This document shows positions 1-11,640 of a DNA stretch of 64,000 nucleotides, piece after piece (within the stretch, counting starts at the first letter, position 1; each line of letters begins with the position of its first letter). The notes beneath the pieces are model-generated. The model searched no databases, was not told where the DNA came from, and was given only the letters and a program-made list of their open reading frames with translations. The position numbers and the translations under genes were made by a program. The stretch is from Tamarix chinensis. Its lineage: Eukaryota; Streptophyta; Magnoliopsida; Caryophyllales; Tamaricaceae. Where the stretch lies: the NCBI GenBank assembly GCA_030549775.1, contig CM060175.1:30336762-30400761 (forward strand), given 5' to 3'.

Positions 1-500
1 TTTTATCTCTTAATCATATTTTAAACTTGACCTATTTTAGTCATTAAGAAACCTATTACGCAAGGTCCATAACTAACATATATGCTAACAAATTTAGTTA
101 ATAATGAAATAAATGACAATACAAACATACAAAATTGATCAAGTAGCTAAACCTAACTTATATTGTCTAACAAATAAAATAATGTTTTTCAAGAATTGGA
201 TAAAATGGAAAAAAAATGCTCAAAAAGAGCTTAGAAATGGAGAAAAAGAAAATAATTTGGGTGAGGATAAGGTTTTGAGAAGTGTATTGGAAATTGAGCT
301 CCCTTAATAGCATTAAATATTACATAACATATAAAATGTTTCCACAATACAAAAATTAACAAAATACTAAATAAATTTTTTAACAAAAATGGCATCAATT
401 ATTGTTGGTTTCAATAATTAATTTATATCACTTTCTAAATAAAGGATTAGAGAATGTAAATATTTATAAAATAAATGACACGTATAATAAAACACTTCAT
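1..500. repeat. Degenerate ~1 kb repeat family, partial copy
   Basis: The stretch begins inside the family's recurrent block (TTGACCTATTTTAGTCATTAAG, then a TTTAGTTAATAATGAAATAAATGACA anchor near 90-115) and runs through the GCTCCCTTAATAG, GGCATCAATTATTG and AAATGACACGTATAATAAA blocks that recur across the window. The short open frame at 113-307 lies wholly inside this repeat and is not taken as a gene. Similarity stops near 500. Confidence 0.7.
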
Positions 501-1731
501 AATTAAACGATATACAAAGCATAACATACGCGGGCTTAGGGAAAATTACAATCAACATAAAAACTATTACACAATGCAACGCCTCATATACAATAGGAAA
601 TGCATAACATAAAGTCCATGCACTTAGCACTCCATCACATACCAAAATAGAGACAGGTACCAAAGCCAAACTTATACCATATCAATAGATCATAAATGTG
701 AAACAAACAATTTTGGTCATACACCATTAAATAAATAATTATTTAACATCATCTCTCGAATTATATCTATGTGAGTGCGGGAACCCCACTATTATAGATA
801 GTAGATCAGAAATACCCAAGGCAGAATACACCTGGCCATTATTATTCACCAGTGGATTGATCTCTAAGACACCCTACGCCTAGATACTATTCTTGCCGGT
901 GGATTAGTCTAGCTTCGACTCGCATGGTGTTCCACTATAAGTGATAAGTATCTTCCTATAATTCATTATCATCTAAGGTTTGGTTCACTGAGCTCGGGAT
1001 CCCCCACTATTATAGCCAGTGGATCAAAAACACCTAGGGCAGAACGCATGGCCACTATTTTTCGCTTGTGGATAGGTCTGGACCCGGCTCAATAACCTTT
1101 CACTTTTTGTAATTAGTGTTTTATTCATGTCTTATTCAGCAGGTCCATTTATTTAACTCAAGGGGTAGAAGGTCACAAATCCAGAGACACAAAGATATAC
1201 CGGCCATAGAATCAAGGATTCCATATCAAGGAGCATGCCACACATAAAACCCTAACATGTACTTCTAACATATCCAACACATATTTCCATGCATGCTTAT
1301 AAACCAGGCACCTCTAACATGATTCAACTCTATACCATGCATTATCCTTATAATATTCACTGATTTACCAATATACCCTTATCCTTATAATATATATGGA
1401 CATACTTCCTAAGGCCACAAACCCTCATTCTTTTATTTAATATCCTTTAATGTCGTAATATGGAGGCTCATTTAATTCATTAACATGTTATTTGCAATTT
1501 ATTGATTTCCCCTTTCATACTTACAAAAATTACTGAAATACCCTCGTGTTTTTAAAGTTACCCAGTTACCCCAGTTCTACTTGCCAAATTACCATATTAC
1601 CCGCTATACCTTTATAATTACCAAATTACCCTCCATATTTATTAAATCACCAGTTTTACCCCTCATACTTGTTAAGTTACCAAATTACCCTTCCAGTTGG
1701 TTAAATTACCAAACTACCCTTTCTACTTACT
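501..1731. repeat. LTR-like relic with internal duplication and ATTACC-rich tract
   Basis: No reading frame is credible here. About 780-895 and 985-1090 are diverged direct repeats sharing a CCACTATTATAG core followed by GTGGATCA and a GGCCACTATT or GGCCATTATT block. From about 1540 to 1731 the sequence is a loose tandem of AAATTACC-type units ending at a TGTAACACC motif. This composition resembles plant LTR U3 regions, and the same ATTACC tract type reappears at 13590-14165. Family and orientation are not certain. Confidence 0.4.
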
Positions 1732-3014
1732 TGTAACACCTCCATTTTCAAAACACAAAATACTTAGAAATCAATCCGAAAGCTGAACAAGAATGAGGGT
1801 ATTACCGCCACATCTAGTACAAGTAGATATCATTATTCTACTTACACTAGATGTTAAGGTTATAACTTCAAATAGAAACCAAAATAAAACTCCACAACAT
1901 TCTTAATCTAATAAGACACCATAATAAAGTCAAATAACAACGTTGAAAGTAGCTAACGACAAGTCAGGAAATTTAATAACTCTTACTACATTTAAAACTC
2001 GATGAAATCAAAACACCAATAAAATATATAACTCTGGAAGCTAAACTACTCTCTCAACCCGTCCCGCTAGCATGCATCCATCAAATTTGGTCATAGTCTA
2101 CCTACACAAGACTTATCTGCTCACTATGAACATTACGAATCATTGCAGCCCCGTTTGGAATAGTAATAGGTTAGTTAGGGGAACAACTAAGTAACTAATT
2201 ATTTAGAAGGAAAACATCATAATTTATAGAATTACCATAATACATCAAACACAACTACATATGACTCAAATAATAAGATAAATATTAGTTCTCCATTCAT
2301 AAAGCCTCTTTTAGTAGTAACTACATAAGCACACCATCCAATTTTTATCTATTGAGTGGGAAAAACCCAACCAAGAAGGTCACTTGGCAAATCAAAGTCC
2401 GAAAACCTACCACCAACCACGGGAAGATTAGATAACATACCCGGGCCATCCCAAAGGACAAAGTCCAAAGGGAATAACAAAAGTCAAAAAACTTACTACC
2501 AACCATAGGAAGATTAAAAATTACACCTGGGTCATCCCTGAGGACATAGTCCAAAGAGGATAACAAAAGTCCAAAGACCTACCACCTCGGTTATCCAGTC
2601 CTTAAGTGTGCACACCCCCCTAAGAGGTCCGAAGATCCTAGTAGAGTAGACATGGAGCCTTCCTGGCTCTTGGTTAGGTAAATAAACCAAATGACTACCC
2701 GTCACTACAATCCAAGGAAAAGCTATTGCCGATCCCCAACTCTCGGAGGCCAACCCCAGAGGACCTTATCCCACTCTCATCTTCCCCTTTAAACTATAGT
2801 GTCTTATTCAAGGTGATCGTATTACACATCCAAAACACACAACCATATTCTTTCCTTAATTATCCACCTTCCAAAAGTTGGTACCTTCCATATCTGGTAC
2901 TTTCCAAAAATATCATCTTTTATAAATAAAATTTTCCATAAATATTACTTTTATTATAGGATAACACATTCCAAAAATTTCATACGATCACCAACAATAA
3001 ATAAAATAATATCA

Positions 3015-3017
3015 ACA
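3015..3017. repeat. 3-bp target-site duplication, left (ACA)
   Basis: ACA lies directly before the CACTAC terminus and again directly after the right terminus at 12322-12324. The empty paralogous site near 25637-25655 (ATATCAACACTAGACAT) carries ACA only once, which proves the duplication. Confidence 0.95.
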
Positions 3018-3031
3018 CACTACCACGGAAA
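3018..3031 (+). repeat. CACTA left terminal inverted repeat
   Basis: CACTACCACGGAAA pairs with the reverse complement of 12308-12321 (CACTACTACGGAAA) at 13 of 14 positions. Confidence 0.95.
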
Positions 3032-3036
3032 GGGCT

Positions 3037-3426
3037 TTTAATAACGGTTATTTTTCAGTTTGAATAACGGTTTTCAACCGTTATTGAAGCGCCCGTTATT
3101 ATATCTTTAATAACGGTTCATAACCATCATGAAAAATACACAATAACCCGTGAATATGTCCGTAAACTTCATATTTAATAACGGTTTTTACTTAAAAACC
3201 GTTGTTAAAAATGGAGCTTTTAATAACGGTTTCGCTGTAAACCGTTGTTAAAAATAAGGTTTTCATAACGATTTATCAGAAAAAACCGTTGTTGAAAACC
3301 AGAGTTTTAATAACGGTTCATAAACAAAACCGTTATTAAAACCTGAGTGTTTAATAACGGTTTCTCATAGAACCGTTATTAAAACCTAGCTTTTAATAAC
3401 GGTTTCTCATAGAACCGTTATTAAAA
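3037..3426. repeat. CACTA left subterminal hairpin-repeat array
   Basis: About eight units of roughly 40 bp have the form TTTTAATAACGGTT, a short spacer, then AACCGTTATTAAAA. Each unit can fold on itself. The clearest are at 3176-3210, 3218-3251, 3304-3340, 3350-3384 and 3390-3426. In En/Spm, subterminal repeats are the binding sites of the element's own DNA-binding protein (TNPA in maize); the same role is inferred here from position and repetition. Confidence 0.92.
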
Positions 3427-3739
3427 GTATATGTTTTTTTTTTAGAATTTTTCTGTTTTGTTCCTGCCCACATTCACAGTTGTATGTTCAAACAATTACC
3501 AAATCTGCAATGTTTATCAATTCATACCAGCAGGGTATCACACCATAATTTCAATCAATATATAATTGGTATGCATGTCTCAATACACCAACTATACTTA
3601 GGAATAAAAATTAGTGGGCATACCACAACTTGGTAGCTCTACATCCCAAAGTAAAGAGTTCACAGATCTAGGTTGAAAGACCGAAAGATGTAGACAAAAT
3701 ACAAACCTGAAAATGCATGTAGAATATATAGATCGCTAC

Positions 3740-4695
3740 CTAATACCGAATGAATGAGTGCACGTGCTTGGCCCATTGGTCTCTAACTTCATCAATTTCA
3801 TCAACATTATATTGCTGGCCTCGTGCATAGTCATCGGTTAAAAACTACAACACCCATGTTTCAATTAATATACACTTAGACATTAGGTCAAAAATATATA
3901 TGTCATGATTCATTAATAGAAAAATATGGAAAAGCAAACATACATGGCTTGGATCTATGTTGACCGATCTATTATGGACTATAAGAGTAGGTTTGAAGGG
4001 AATCAAACACATAAACTTTGTTAAGATCAGGTCGGACGGCGTACAAAACCCAATGTTCAGTTGCGAAGTGAGGAATGAGATAGAGCTTGTTGTGTCCCTC
4101 AATCAAAATGCGATCCGCTAAATAGTTTATGTGCCTACCATCTGTTATTGTACTACTTTCAGCTATGTAGTATGGGCACACAAAAACAATAGAGGACAGC
4201 ATTCCCTCCAACGCAGCGCGACTAGCTACCAACCTATATATGGACGACAATAATAATGGATATTTGTTAATAACTATTAACTCATATAAGCTTAAAAGGT
4301 CGTAAAAATTCTATGTCTCCAAGAGTACTAAAATTTGAAATATGAAATAATGCTTACGTGACATAAACGGCGACACTCATGGTTGACATCCATTCCTGAT
4401 TATAAATGTCGCTTATGTTAGCTGTCGATACCATGTAAGTAGCATCGTCCCTTCTAACATACTCAGGACGACAATCAATGGAAATATAATTATTCCCGAG
4501 GTAGTTTTGGGCATAGAAATACAATAAAGCTAATGCTGGTGGAGGTTGGCATATTTCTGAAGAACGAATCTTTTGTGGGGCAACTGATTTTTCAGATTTA
4601 GCTCTCTTTCCTTTGGCAGCGCCCTCTTTTGTGTTGCTCGTTCTACTAGTACCTCTCTTAGTTTTACTAGCAGGAGCAGTCTTCTTCTTTGATTC
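3740..4695 (-). pseudogene. CACTA-encoded Ulp1-like (C48) protease region, probably inactive
   Basis: Three exon-like blocks read leftward: 4695-4358 (AG before GAATCAAAG, GT donor at 4357-4356), 4233 to about 3988 (AG at 4235-4234), and 3844-3740 ending in TAG. The first begins with a Lys/Arg-rich linker (ESKKKTAPASKTKRG) and continues ALLYFYAQNYLGNN. The second carries the His- and Asp-bearing motifs of peptidase family C48, TEHWVLYAV and NKVYVFDSL. The third has the family's C-terminal tail type, YNVDEIDEVRDQWAKHV. The expected CGYY-type block with the nucleophile cysteine, which should lie between the second and third blocks, is not visible in any frame of 3845-3985. Plant CACTA and MULE elements often carry Ulp1 domains; their role is not settled. 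Loss of the cysteine block suggests a dead enzyme, unless an exon was missed. Confidence 0.72.
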
Positions 4696-4804
4696 CTTAA
4701 ATAATAATAATAAACAAAATATGTATTGAGCATATATATATGAAAAAGGTATAAACAATGTAACAACTAGCCTACCCTCTAATGAAGATATTGAATGTCA
4801 ATAC

Positions 4805-5512
4805 CTCTTCAGTAGTGAGACGTATCTGATCCCCAGGCCAAAGCACGAAGCTTCCATGAGCTTCTAGCACTGTGGCTGCCTCATCGCCCTCTTTATAATA
4901 AGGCAAGGGCACACTACCAATGATTGGAGTGTCAATACTCACCGGCCTTGTAAGTAGGGCTAAGTTGTAGCCGTGGACAGTTTGCGTTTTGATACTATGA
5001 CTGATGCGGACCCTTCCTTTCGCCAAAAGAGTTGAAAGATCATTCGCTAACAAGTCACATTTATGCAAACCCTAAACGAAAATATTACACATTATTAATT
5101 ATTTATGACACTGAATACATTTAATAACAATTCAAAGTTATGTAATGCTTACCTCGAAAAGAGAAGAAAGACGTGCATCAGCTTCACAACTGTCTCTGAC
5201 ACTATTTACATTAGGTATGTGAAGCTGATCATGGTCGACTAAATCGGATGGCTTATACCCTTGAGATTTAATAAATGACAACTCTTGCTCCATTGTTGCC
5301 ATCCGTTCAAATGCCACATTCAATTTCTGTGTAAGGATGGTGACTTGCTCATCAGTGGTATGAGAATCACGAGATCGACCACGTACGCTCGTTTTCGTAA
5401 CACCTAATCCAAGACCCTTGTGTCTTCCAGGGTGTTCTACAATTCCTATAGCCTGTGATACAATGTTATATTGGTCTACCCCCTCCTCACCATCTGACGC
5501 TTGAAGTTTGTC
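4805..5512 (-). CDS. CACTA ORF2 middle exons: coiled linker and DUF8039-like domain
   Basis: Two exon-like blocks. 5512-5153 (AG acceptor at 5514-5513, GT donor at 5152-5151) encodes a charged segment including GLGLGVTKTSVRGRSRDS and then a predicted helical stretch, TILTQKLNVAFERMATMEQE, likely a short coiled coil. 5071-4805 (acceptor at 5073-5072, donor GT at 4804-4803) encodes a small domain with CDLLANDLSTLLAKGRV, VHGYNLALLTRPVSI and HGSFVLWPGDQI. That pattern fits the DUF8039 domain found beside Ulp1 domains in plant transposon proteins. Both blocks are open throughout. The start methionine lies upstream in other exons. Function is unknown; the domain identity is by eye. Confidence 0.7.
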
Positions 5513-5616
5513 CTGTAATGTATATAATATATGTAAAATTAGCTTACATGAATAAGCATAATATAATAGTTTTCTAAAAGAAAAGTAAGCAGAGTTCCAA
5601 ATATCTACAAACTTAC

Positions 5617-6586
5617 AATTTTTTTCGCTGCAACATCTACATCTTCATTAATATATCCATCTTTTGTTGCTCTAGCCTTCTTCCATAATGTACCAATATT
5701 AATGGACGAGGTACATGGGTCTAAGTCTTGGGCTATGAGCTATAAATCAAAAAATATTCTTATAATGTACCAATATTATAAAATTCGTCAGTACGCTATA
5801 AATAGATAAATCACAAAATACATACCAACTCCTCTTCAAGGCCTGCATAACCTTTGCGAGCCATATTATGCCGGTATTTATTCTGCTTCGCAATCTCTTT
5901 ATTTTTGACACTTTTTTCCTATGTCACGAGCCAAAACATAGTGAGATAGTTATTTCAATATTATGCACAATACTAGGATCGATAAAAAAAATTTAATTGT
6001 TATCTAACAAATACCTTAAAATCACCCGTAAGACGATATGTAATAAATTGATTCCAACTTTCTTGATAGATGAAACCGTATCGTTTGGGTGAATTCTGCC
6101 GTAGAGAACCATCACTCTTTCTGTACATTTTCCGACAAGCTAAAAATGACCTAAATGTTCTTAGACGCTCCCCACAATGTCTAAGAAGCCATTTCTTCCT
6201 ACTCTGTGGCACATTAAATACTCTCTGCATTGTAAGACATGCAAATGTATACCGATATTAATGTATTAAAATTAATAACATTTTACATACATAAATGATT
6301 ACATAAAATAGTATATTTACCGTGATTTCCTGCCAAATATGCTCCTTATGACCCGTTGGAACCTGCTTCCAATTATTATAGGAGATAGGAACACGGTTAC
6401 GTGTCACAAGTGAAATGTAAGTCAAAAACATGTTTGCATAAGGGCCAATGGGAAGATTGTAAGTATTCCATCCCAACTCGACCGGTTCTCCTTTATTCCT
6501 CATATCTGTGATGATTCTCATAATTGTCGGCCCTCTTTTCCCTTCTTCATCACTGCTGTCCCTATCAATATTCTTATTGGCCATAT
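5617..6586 (-). CDS. CACTA ORF2 N-terminal exons: plant Transposase_24 (Ptta/En/Spm) domain
   Basis: Four exon-like blocks with good splice signals: 6586-6321 (from ATATGGCC after a TTTTAGAG acceptor, donor GT at 6320-6319), 6224-6015, 5918-5826 and 5739-5617. They encode GWNTYNLPIGPYANMF and NRVPISYNNWKQVP, then RVFNVPQSRKKWLLRHCGER with KRYGFIYQESWNQF, then KEIAKQNKYRHNMARKGYAG, then DLDPCTSSINIGTLWKKARA. This order matches the plant En/Spm Transposase_24 family (PF03004), proposed to be a DNA-binding or accessory transposition protein. A methionine at 6584-6582 could start a separate protein. Alternatively the block is joined in frame to the transposase through a ~100-base intron (see findings). 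No stop interrupts the blocks. Confidence 0.78.
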
Positions 6587-6689
6587 CTCTAAAAGAAATC
6601 AATAAATAAATTATGTTAGAATGTTATGTATTGAGCATAATTGAGTTGAAAAAAACCAACATAGATATTATATGTTACAATATTATTAC

Positions 6690-9600
6690 CCTCATTGCCT
6701 TCTTTTCCTTCTTTTTTCCCCCTTGTTTTTGGATTAGATTCAGAATCTAATACATATATTACTTCACGATGATCATCCCTGACATATATTTCCTCCTCAT
6801 TAATTGTATTGTCATCATCGTTCAATAATTGAGTTGCTTGCACAGCTGAGACACACTCGTTATTCCAATTGGCATCATTTTCATCATCACATTCATTGGC
6901 ATTTCTTTTTTTCGTAGATAGTACTACAGACCATCTGTTATCAGCAGGGTCAGTGACATAGAATACTTGTGTCGCTTGTGATGCTAAGATGAATGGGTCT
7001 TGTTTATGCCCTGCCCTATTAAGATCTACTAATGTGAATCCATCTTCATATCTAACCCCACTGCCGTTATCAACCCATCTGCAGCCGAATACAGGGATTT
7101 TAAATACAATGTAATCTAACTCCCATATATGTTCAATCACACCATAATAATTCATATCTGCATAAGTTGGATTCTTGTCTTTCGCACTAGCAACATGCAT
7201 TGCCTCAGCCACTAAAGTCACCCCACTGTTCTGCATTGTACTCTTCCCATCTTGTTCTTTTGTATAAAAAGTGCAACCGTTGATCACATAACTGGTATAT
7301 TGAAAAATTTCATAACGAGGTTTCTGAGACAACCAATGCAGGGTTTCGGAAATTAAAGTTGGTGTATGACCGATGAGTGGAATGATGCGATCTCTTATCC
7401 AATAAATAAAGGAAAGATTATGTTTATCGATAATCCATTTCTCAATCTTGGATGGATATTCAATCCGTAAAGAAGTCATATGCTCTTCAATGTACGCCTG
7501 AACATCATCACTGTTGTGTAATACATATAGATGTGCTGCACATAACATGTTAGGGTCTACACGCCCAAGCTATCTGCCTCTAATACCCTATCCTTCAAAT
7601 TTGCCCGCATGTCGAGACTTAGGAATACCAAGAGCTTCAGCATTTGACAAGTGCTTTGTGCAAAACTCAATTGCCTCTTCCACCAGGTAACTCTCAACAA
7701 TACATCCTTCTGGCCGATATCGATTCTTCACATAACCTTTTATCAACTTCATAAACCATTCAAAGGGGTACATCCAATGCCCATGAACAGGTCCTAACAT
7801 CTTTATCTCATAAACTAAATGAATAGTTAGATGTACCATAATGTCAAAGAATGACGGTGGAAAATACATTTCAAGTTGGCACAAATTAATCACAATCCCT
7901 TTTTGCAAGGCGTCCAAACTATCAGGATGTATAACTTTAGAGCAGATGGCTTTAAAAAACCAACAAAGCCTCGTGATAGTAATTCGAACACGTTTTGGCA
8001 AAATTCCTCGTATAGCTATCGGCAACAAGTGCTGCATCAAGATATGACAATCATGAGACTTCATGTTAATTAATTTCAACTCTTTCATCGACACGAGCCT
8101 TCTGACATTTGAAGAATACCCTTCTGGAACCTTGACACCGTGCAAGAATTCACAAAATGAAATTTTCTCTTTTCTGGAAAGAGTATGACACCCCGGCGGT
8201 AAATATGTTCTTCTTCCGTTGTCTCGCGGTGTCAGTTCCCGTCTAATACCCATTTCTTCCATATCCAATCGAGTATTTATCCCATCTTTAGTCTTGCGTG
8301 GAACATTAAGTAATGTGCCAACAAGACTGTCACATATATTTTTCTCAATATGCATCACATCAAGGGCATGTCTCACGTAGAAAGATTCCCAATAAGGAAG
8401 GTTGAAGAATATTGACATCTTCTTCCACCCAACTGATGGAGGCTTATCTTTATTCTTCTTCCCAAACTTGACACTCAAATGTTTCATCTTCAACCACACT
8501 CGTCGACCCGTCAACCGGATTGGTGCTTGCCCTTCTTCTTGGAATCCATTGAACGCTTTTCTTTGCCTACGATAATGATGATTCTTCGGTAAAAACCTAC
8601 GATGCCCAAGGAACACAGTCTTTCGGCCATGTGTTAGCTGAACAAATGAAGTATTCTCCTCACATATCGGACATGCATAATGGCCTTTCACACTATAACC
8701 TGACAAGTTGCCATACGCCGGAAAATCATTTATAGTGCAGAATAACAATGCTCTCAAAGTGAAATTTTCTTGACCATATGCATCAAATACTTCAACGCCC
8801 ATGTCCCATAAGAACTTCAAATCATCAATCAAAGGTGCCAAATAAACATCAATATCATTCCCAGGTTGGTTTGGCCCGGAAATGAGTAAAGACAACATCA
8901 TATACTTGCGTTTCATATAGAGCCACAGAGGTAAATTGTATATAACCAAAATCACTAGCCATAAACTGTAGCTGCCTTGATTGTGCGGATTCATTCCATC
9001 TACAGAAAGCGCAAGGCGCACATTTCTTGCTTCTTTACCAAATTCAGGAAACAGCCCATCAATCGTCATCCATTGTGGAGAGTCGGATGGATGTCTAAGA
9101 AGCCTGTCATCTATCTTGTCATCAGCATGCCATCTTAGGTTCTTGGCATCTTCAATATCATTAAACATCCGCCTTAATCTTGGTATTATAGGAAAATACC
9201 ATAACACCTTAGCGGGCACCTTGTTCTTCTTGTATCGTGGTGCTTTGCATTCAGGATTAGGACAACTATCCAAAGATGCATTGTCATTGCGATATAAAAT
9301 ACAATCATTAGGGCATGCATGTATCTTCTCATAACTCATGCCCATAGAGGATAGAATCTTCTTCGCTTCATACGTACGATCGGGTGGAACGTTATCATCA
9401 GGAAGCATATCCTTCACAAGTGACAATAATTCTGTGAAACTCTTATCACTCCATCCGTTACATGCCTTTAAGTTGTACAACCTTAAAGTAGCGGATAATC
9501 GCATAAACGTCTTACAATCACCGTACAAAGGTTTCTCCGAGTCATTCAATAACTTCTCAAACATTTTTGGACAATCCCGAACACTTTCCTCAACCTTTTG

Positions 9601-9918
9601 AGTCATCTCCTCTAACGAATGTCCCTCATAGTTATCAAATGATGATCCACTACTATCCCTCCCAACATCGTCATTTTCATATTTAGACTCTGTTTCCCCA
9701 TGCCATATCCAACAAGTGTAACTTGTATCAATTCCATACACAAATAAATGATCTCTCAAATCATTAGCGTTGACACGCTGAATATAAGCACACTTCAAAC
9801 AAGGACAGACTATTCTACTAGAGTCCCGAGCATGTTCAACTGCAAACTTGATGAAAAACTCCACTCCTTCGTCATATTCTCTAGACAGACGATTTGCAGA
9901 CAACCATTTCTGATCCAT
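6690..9918 (-). pseudogene. TNP2-type CACTA transposase, two in-frame nonsense codons
   Basis: The frame starts MDQKWLSANRLSREY at 9918 and is open for 776 codons to a TAG at 7588-7590; a second TAG follows six codons on at 7570-7572, and the same frame then stays open through LCAAHLYVLHNSDD to at least 6690. Domains in order: Transpos_assoc (about residues 1-75, CPCLKC), a cysteine cluster near 202-224, Transposase_21/TNP2 (about 255-530) with candidate catalytic acids D307 in SVDGMNP, D398 in TINDFPAYG and E525 in VMHIEKN, a CPIC motif at 416-419, DUF4218 (about 590-760, with GHWMYPFEWFMK), and after the stops a DUF4216-like region (DPFILASQATQVFYVTDPAD). The protein cuts and joins CACTA ends. 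Total length with the downstream part is normal for the family, so only the two stops are clear damage. A 40-base intron removing them would be too short to be credible. Confidence 0.93.
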
Positions 9919-10137
9919 ATTATTTGAATCTAGATATATCCCACATGAAAGTAATTATTAAAAATCAATTGAATTATAAGTATAATAATTTTCAAATCAC
10001 TCTTTCTTAGAAAGAATTAATCTCAAATGTATCATGCATGCTATTCTCTATATATATATATACACGAATCATGCTAACAAGTTTCCAAAATTATATTAAT
10101 GCTGATCAATGAAACTCCTCATACTTACAAAGAGTTC

Positions 10138-10181
<44 letters not shown>

Positions 10182-10323
10182 TACATACAAACGTAGCAAA
10201 ATATTATACAATTAATAGTTCAATTTACAAAAGATATGCATACTACAAGATTTAAGCAATAGCAGCACTATATACATCAAACTGTTGCTACAACTCAAAT
10301 ACCTAAAAAACGAAAACTCATAT
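9919..10323. other. CACTA internal leader/intron, no gene seen
   Basis: This stretch separates the 159-codon frame from the transposase start. It is very A+T-rich and contains an uninterrupted (TA)n run at 10141-10178. No domain or convincing exon was seen; an intron or 5' untranslated leader of the transposase transcript is the likely content. Confidence 0.5.
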
Positions 10324-10803
10324 CTAAAAATAAATCCCCCGATAGCCTCGTCGAGCCCGACTAAAAACTATAACTCTAAAAGTCCACTCATCACGATATA
10401 TCATTTGATCCCTGACATCATCAAATGAGAGTCTACTCACGGATACTCTAGGGTAACCGAGGAGGATACTCCGAGGCAAGCTATGACGATACCTCCACTC
10501 GTCATCGATGACCATCAGTTCTCTCGATATCCTATCATACTCTCTAGCAAACAACTCACCCTCAATAAATCTCGGGAGTGGTGCATCAGTGTGGTAGACA
10601 AACCACTGCAAAAAAGTAGACGTAGCCGATGCCCATGGCTCTATCTGAGGCAGGGTCAACAGAAGGTGATAAGATTTGAAATGGAAGGGGTGATAGGATG
10701 AGCCACTCGCGTACAAATGACATAGCTCGTCATATAACCATATCACATGAGTCCGTACATCTCTATGTGGTGCCATATGAAAATACAGTGGAGGGTATGT
10801 CAT
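10324..10803 (-). CDS. Unidentified 159-codon frame inside the CACTA element
   Basis: The frame begins MTYPPLYFHMAPHRD just after a GATCAG sequence that could be a splice acceptor, and ends RARRGYRGIYF. It lies upstream of the transposase on the same strand and is open for its whole length in locally much less A+T-rich DNA than its surroundings, which favours a real coding past. The translation is rich in Arg, His, Tyr and Trp (LYDELCHLYASG, LMVIDDEWRYRHSLPRS) and has no signal peptide, membrane segment or zinc motif that I recognise. It could be an accessory CACTA protein, an early exon of the transposase transcript, or a captured fragment of a host gene. Function unknown. Confidence 0.5.
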   Translation of the reverse strand: MTYPPLYFHMAPHRDVRTHVIWLYDELCHLYASGSSYHPFHFKSYHLLLTLPQIEPWASATSTFLQWFVYHTDAPLPRFIEGELFAREYDRISRELMVIDDEWRYRHSLPRSILLGYPRVSVSRLSFDDVRDQMIYRDEWTFRVIVFSRARRGYRGIYF

Positions 10804-11085
10804 CTGATCACTACCTACAAATGAGAACCACTAAATCTTATCATCAAGGTTGTTCTCGAAATTAAAAGGATCTAAATTACAGAATATGTAAACTGATCTT
10901 CAACTAGCTAGACAAATCATAAATATATTCTACCAGATCATAACCAACTATGGAAACCTAAAAACATCAAACTATTTAAAATAAGGACATAATCTTTAGT
11001 TATATATTTAACAAAGTGGCTAAACATCAAACTATCATCAAATCATTCAACCTACGCATAGTAAAATCAAGTAGATATTAATAAG

Positions 11086-11127
<42 letters not shown>

Positions 11128-11640
11128 AATCTAATAAATCCTATATGATTAATTATTATTATTATTATACACAATTATTCATCTCTATTTAATTTTTATC
11201 AATCACAACACCGATGCCCAACCAACCTCCTCAACTTTTCCCCATGCACAATACCCTTATCCTTAGGATTTTTCCTTATAGCCCTAGTTTATATTTAGTA
11301 TAATAAACGATAAACCCTAACCCTAAAATACATGTCTTACAAAATATATATCAAAAAAAGCATATAAATACACATGATCATCTGCATATATAATAATGTG
11401 AGTGCTAAAAAAATATATACACCTTAATTTTATACTTAGAACGTACATATCTTATGATAATAATATATATTTTAGGCTTGTGGATTCTCTTAAAATAATA
11501 ATACATACTTTTATAAAATAGATTATAAACACATTTATATATATATATATATATATACATATATATTAAGGTCTCGGTTGGCCACAATCAAAAAAGGCCA
11601 CAGCAAAATTTTTCACCAAAACATCAAACGACAGATTTTC
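10804..11640. other. CACTA internal non-coding region
   Basis: A+T-rich sequence with a (TA)n run at about 11090-11122 and a second near 11536-11556. Small frames here are low-complexity translations. A short open minus-strand stretch near 11200-11290 is compatible with an exon but has no recognisable motif. Confidence 0.4.

Noticed and set aside
113..669. Small frames at the left edge (64 and 83 codons)
   Set aside because: Mostly within the degenerate ~1 kb repeat or LTR-like relic; not conserved in the other copies.
2345..2929. Frames of 67-73 codons in the left half of copy A
   Set aside because: They overlap on both strands, arise from short internal near-repeats (ACCTACCACC, GAGGACA blocks), and the matching copy B sequence does not keep them open.
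7548..7600. A short intron that would remove the two transposase stops
   Set aside because: The only GT...AG pair spans about 30 bases, too short for a plant intron; nonsense mutation is simpler.
8981..9601. Plus-strand frames of 117 and 87 codons opposite the transposase
   Set aside because: They are antisense shadows of the clearly recognisable TNP2 coding strand.
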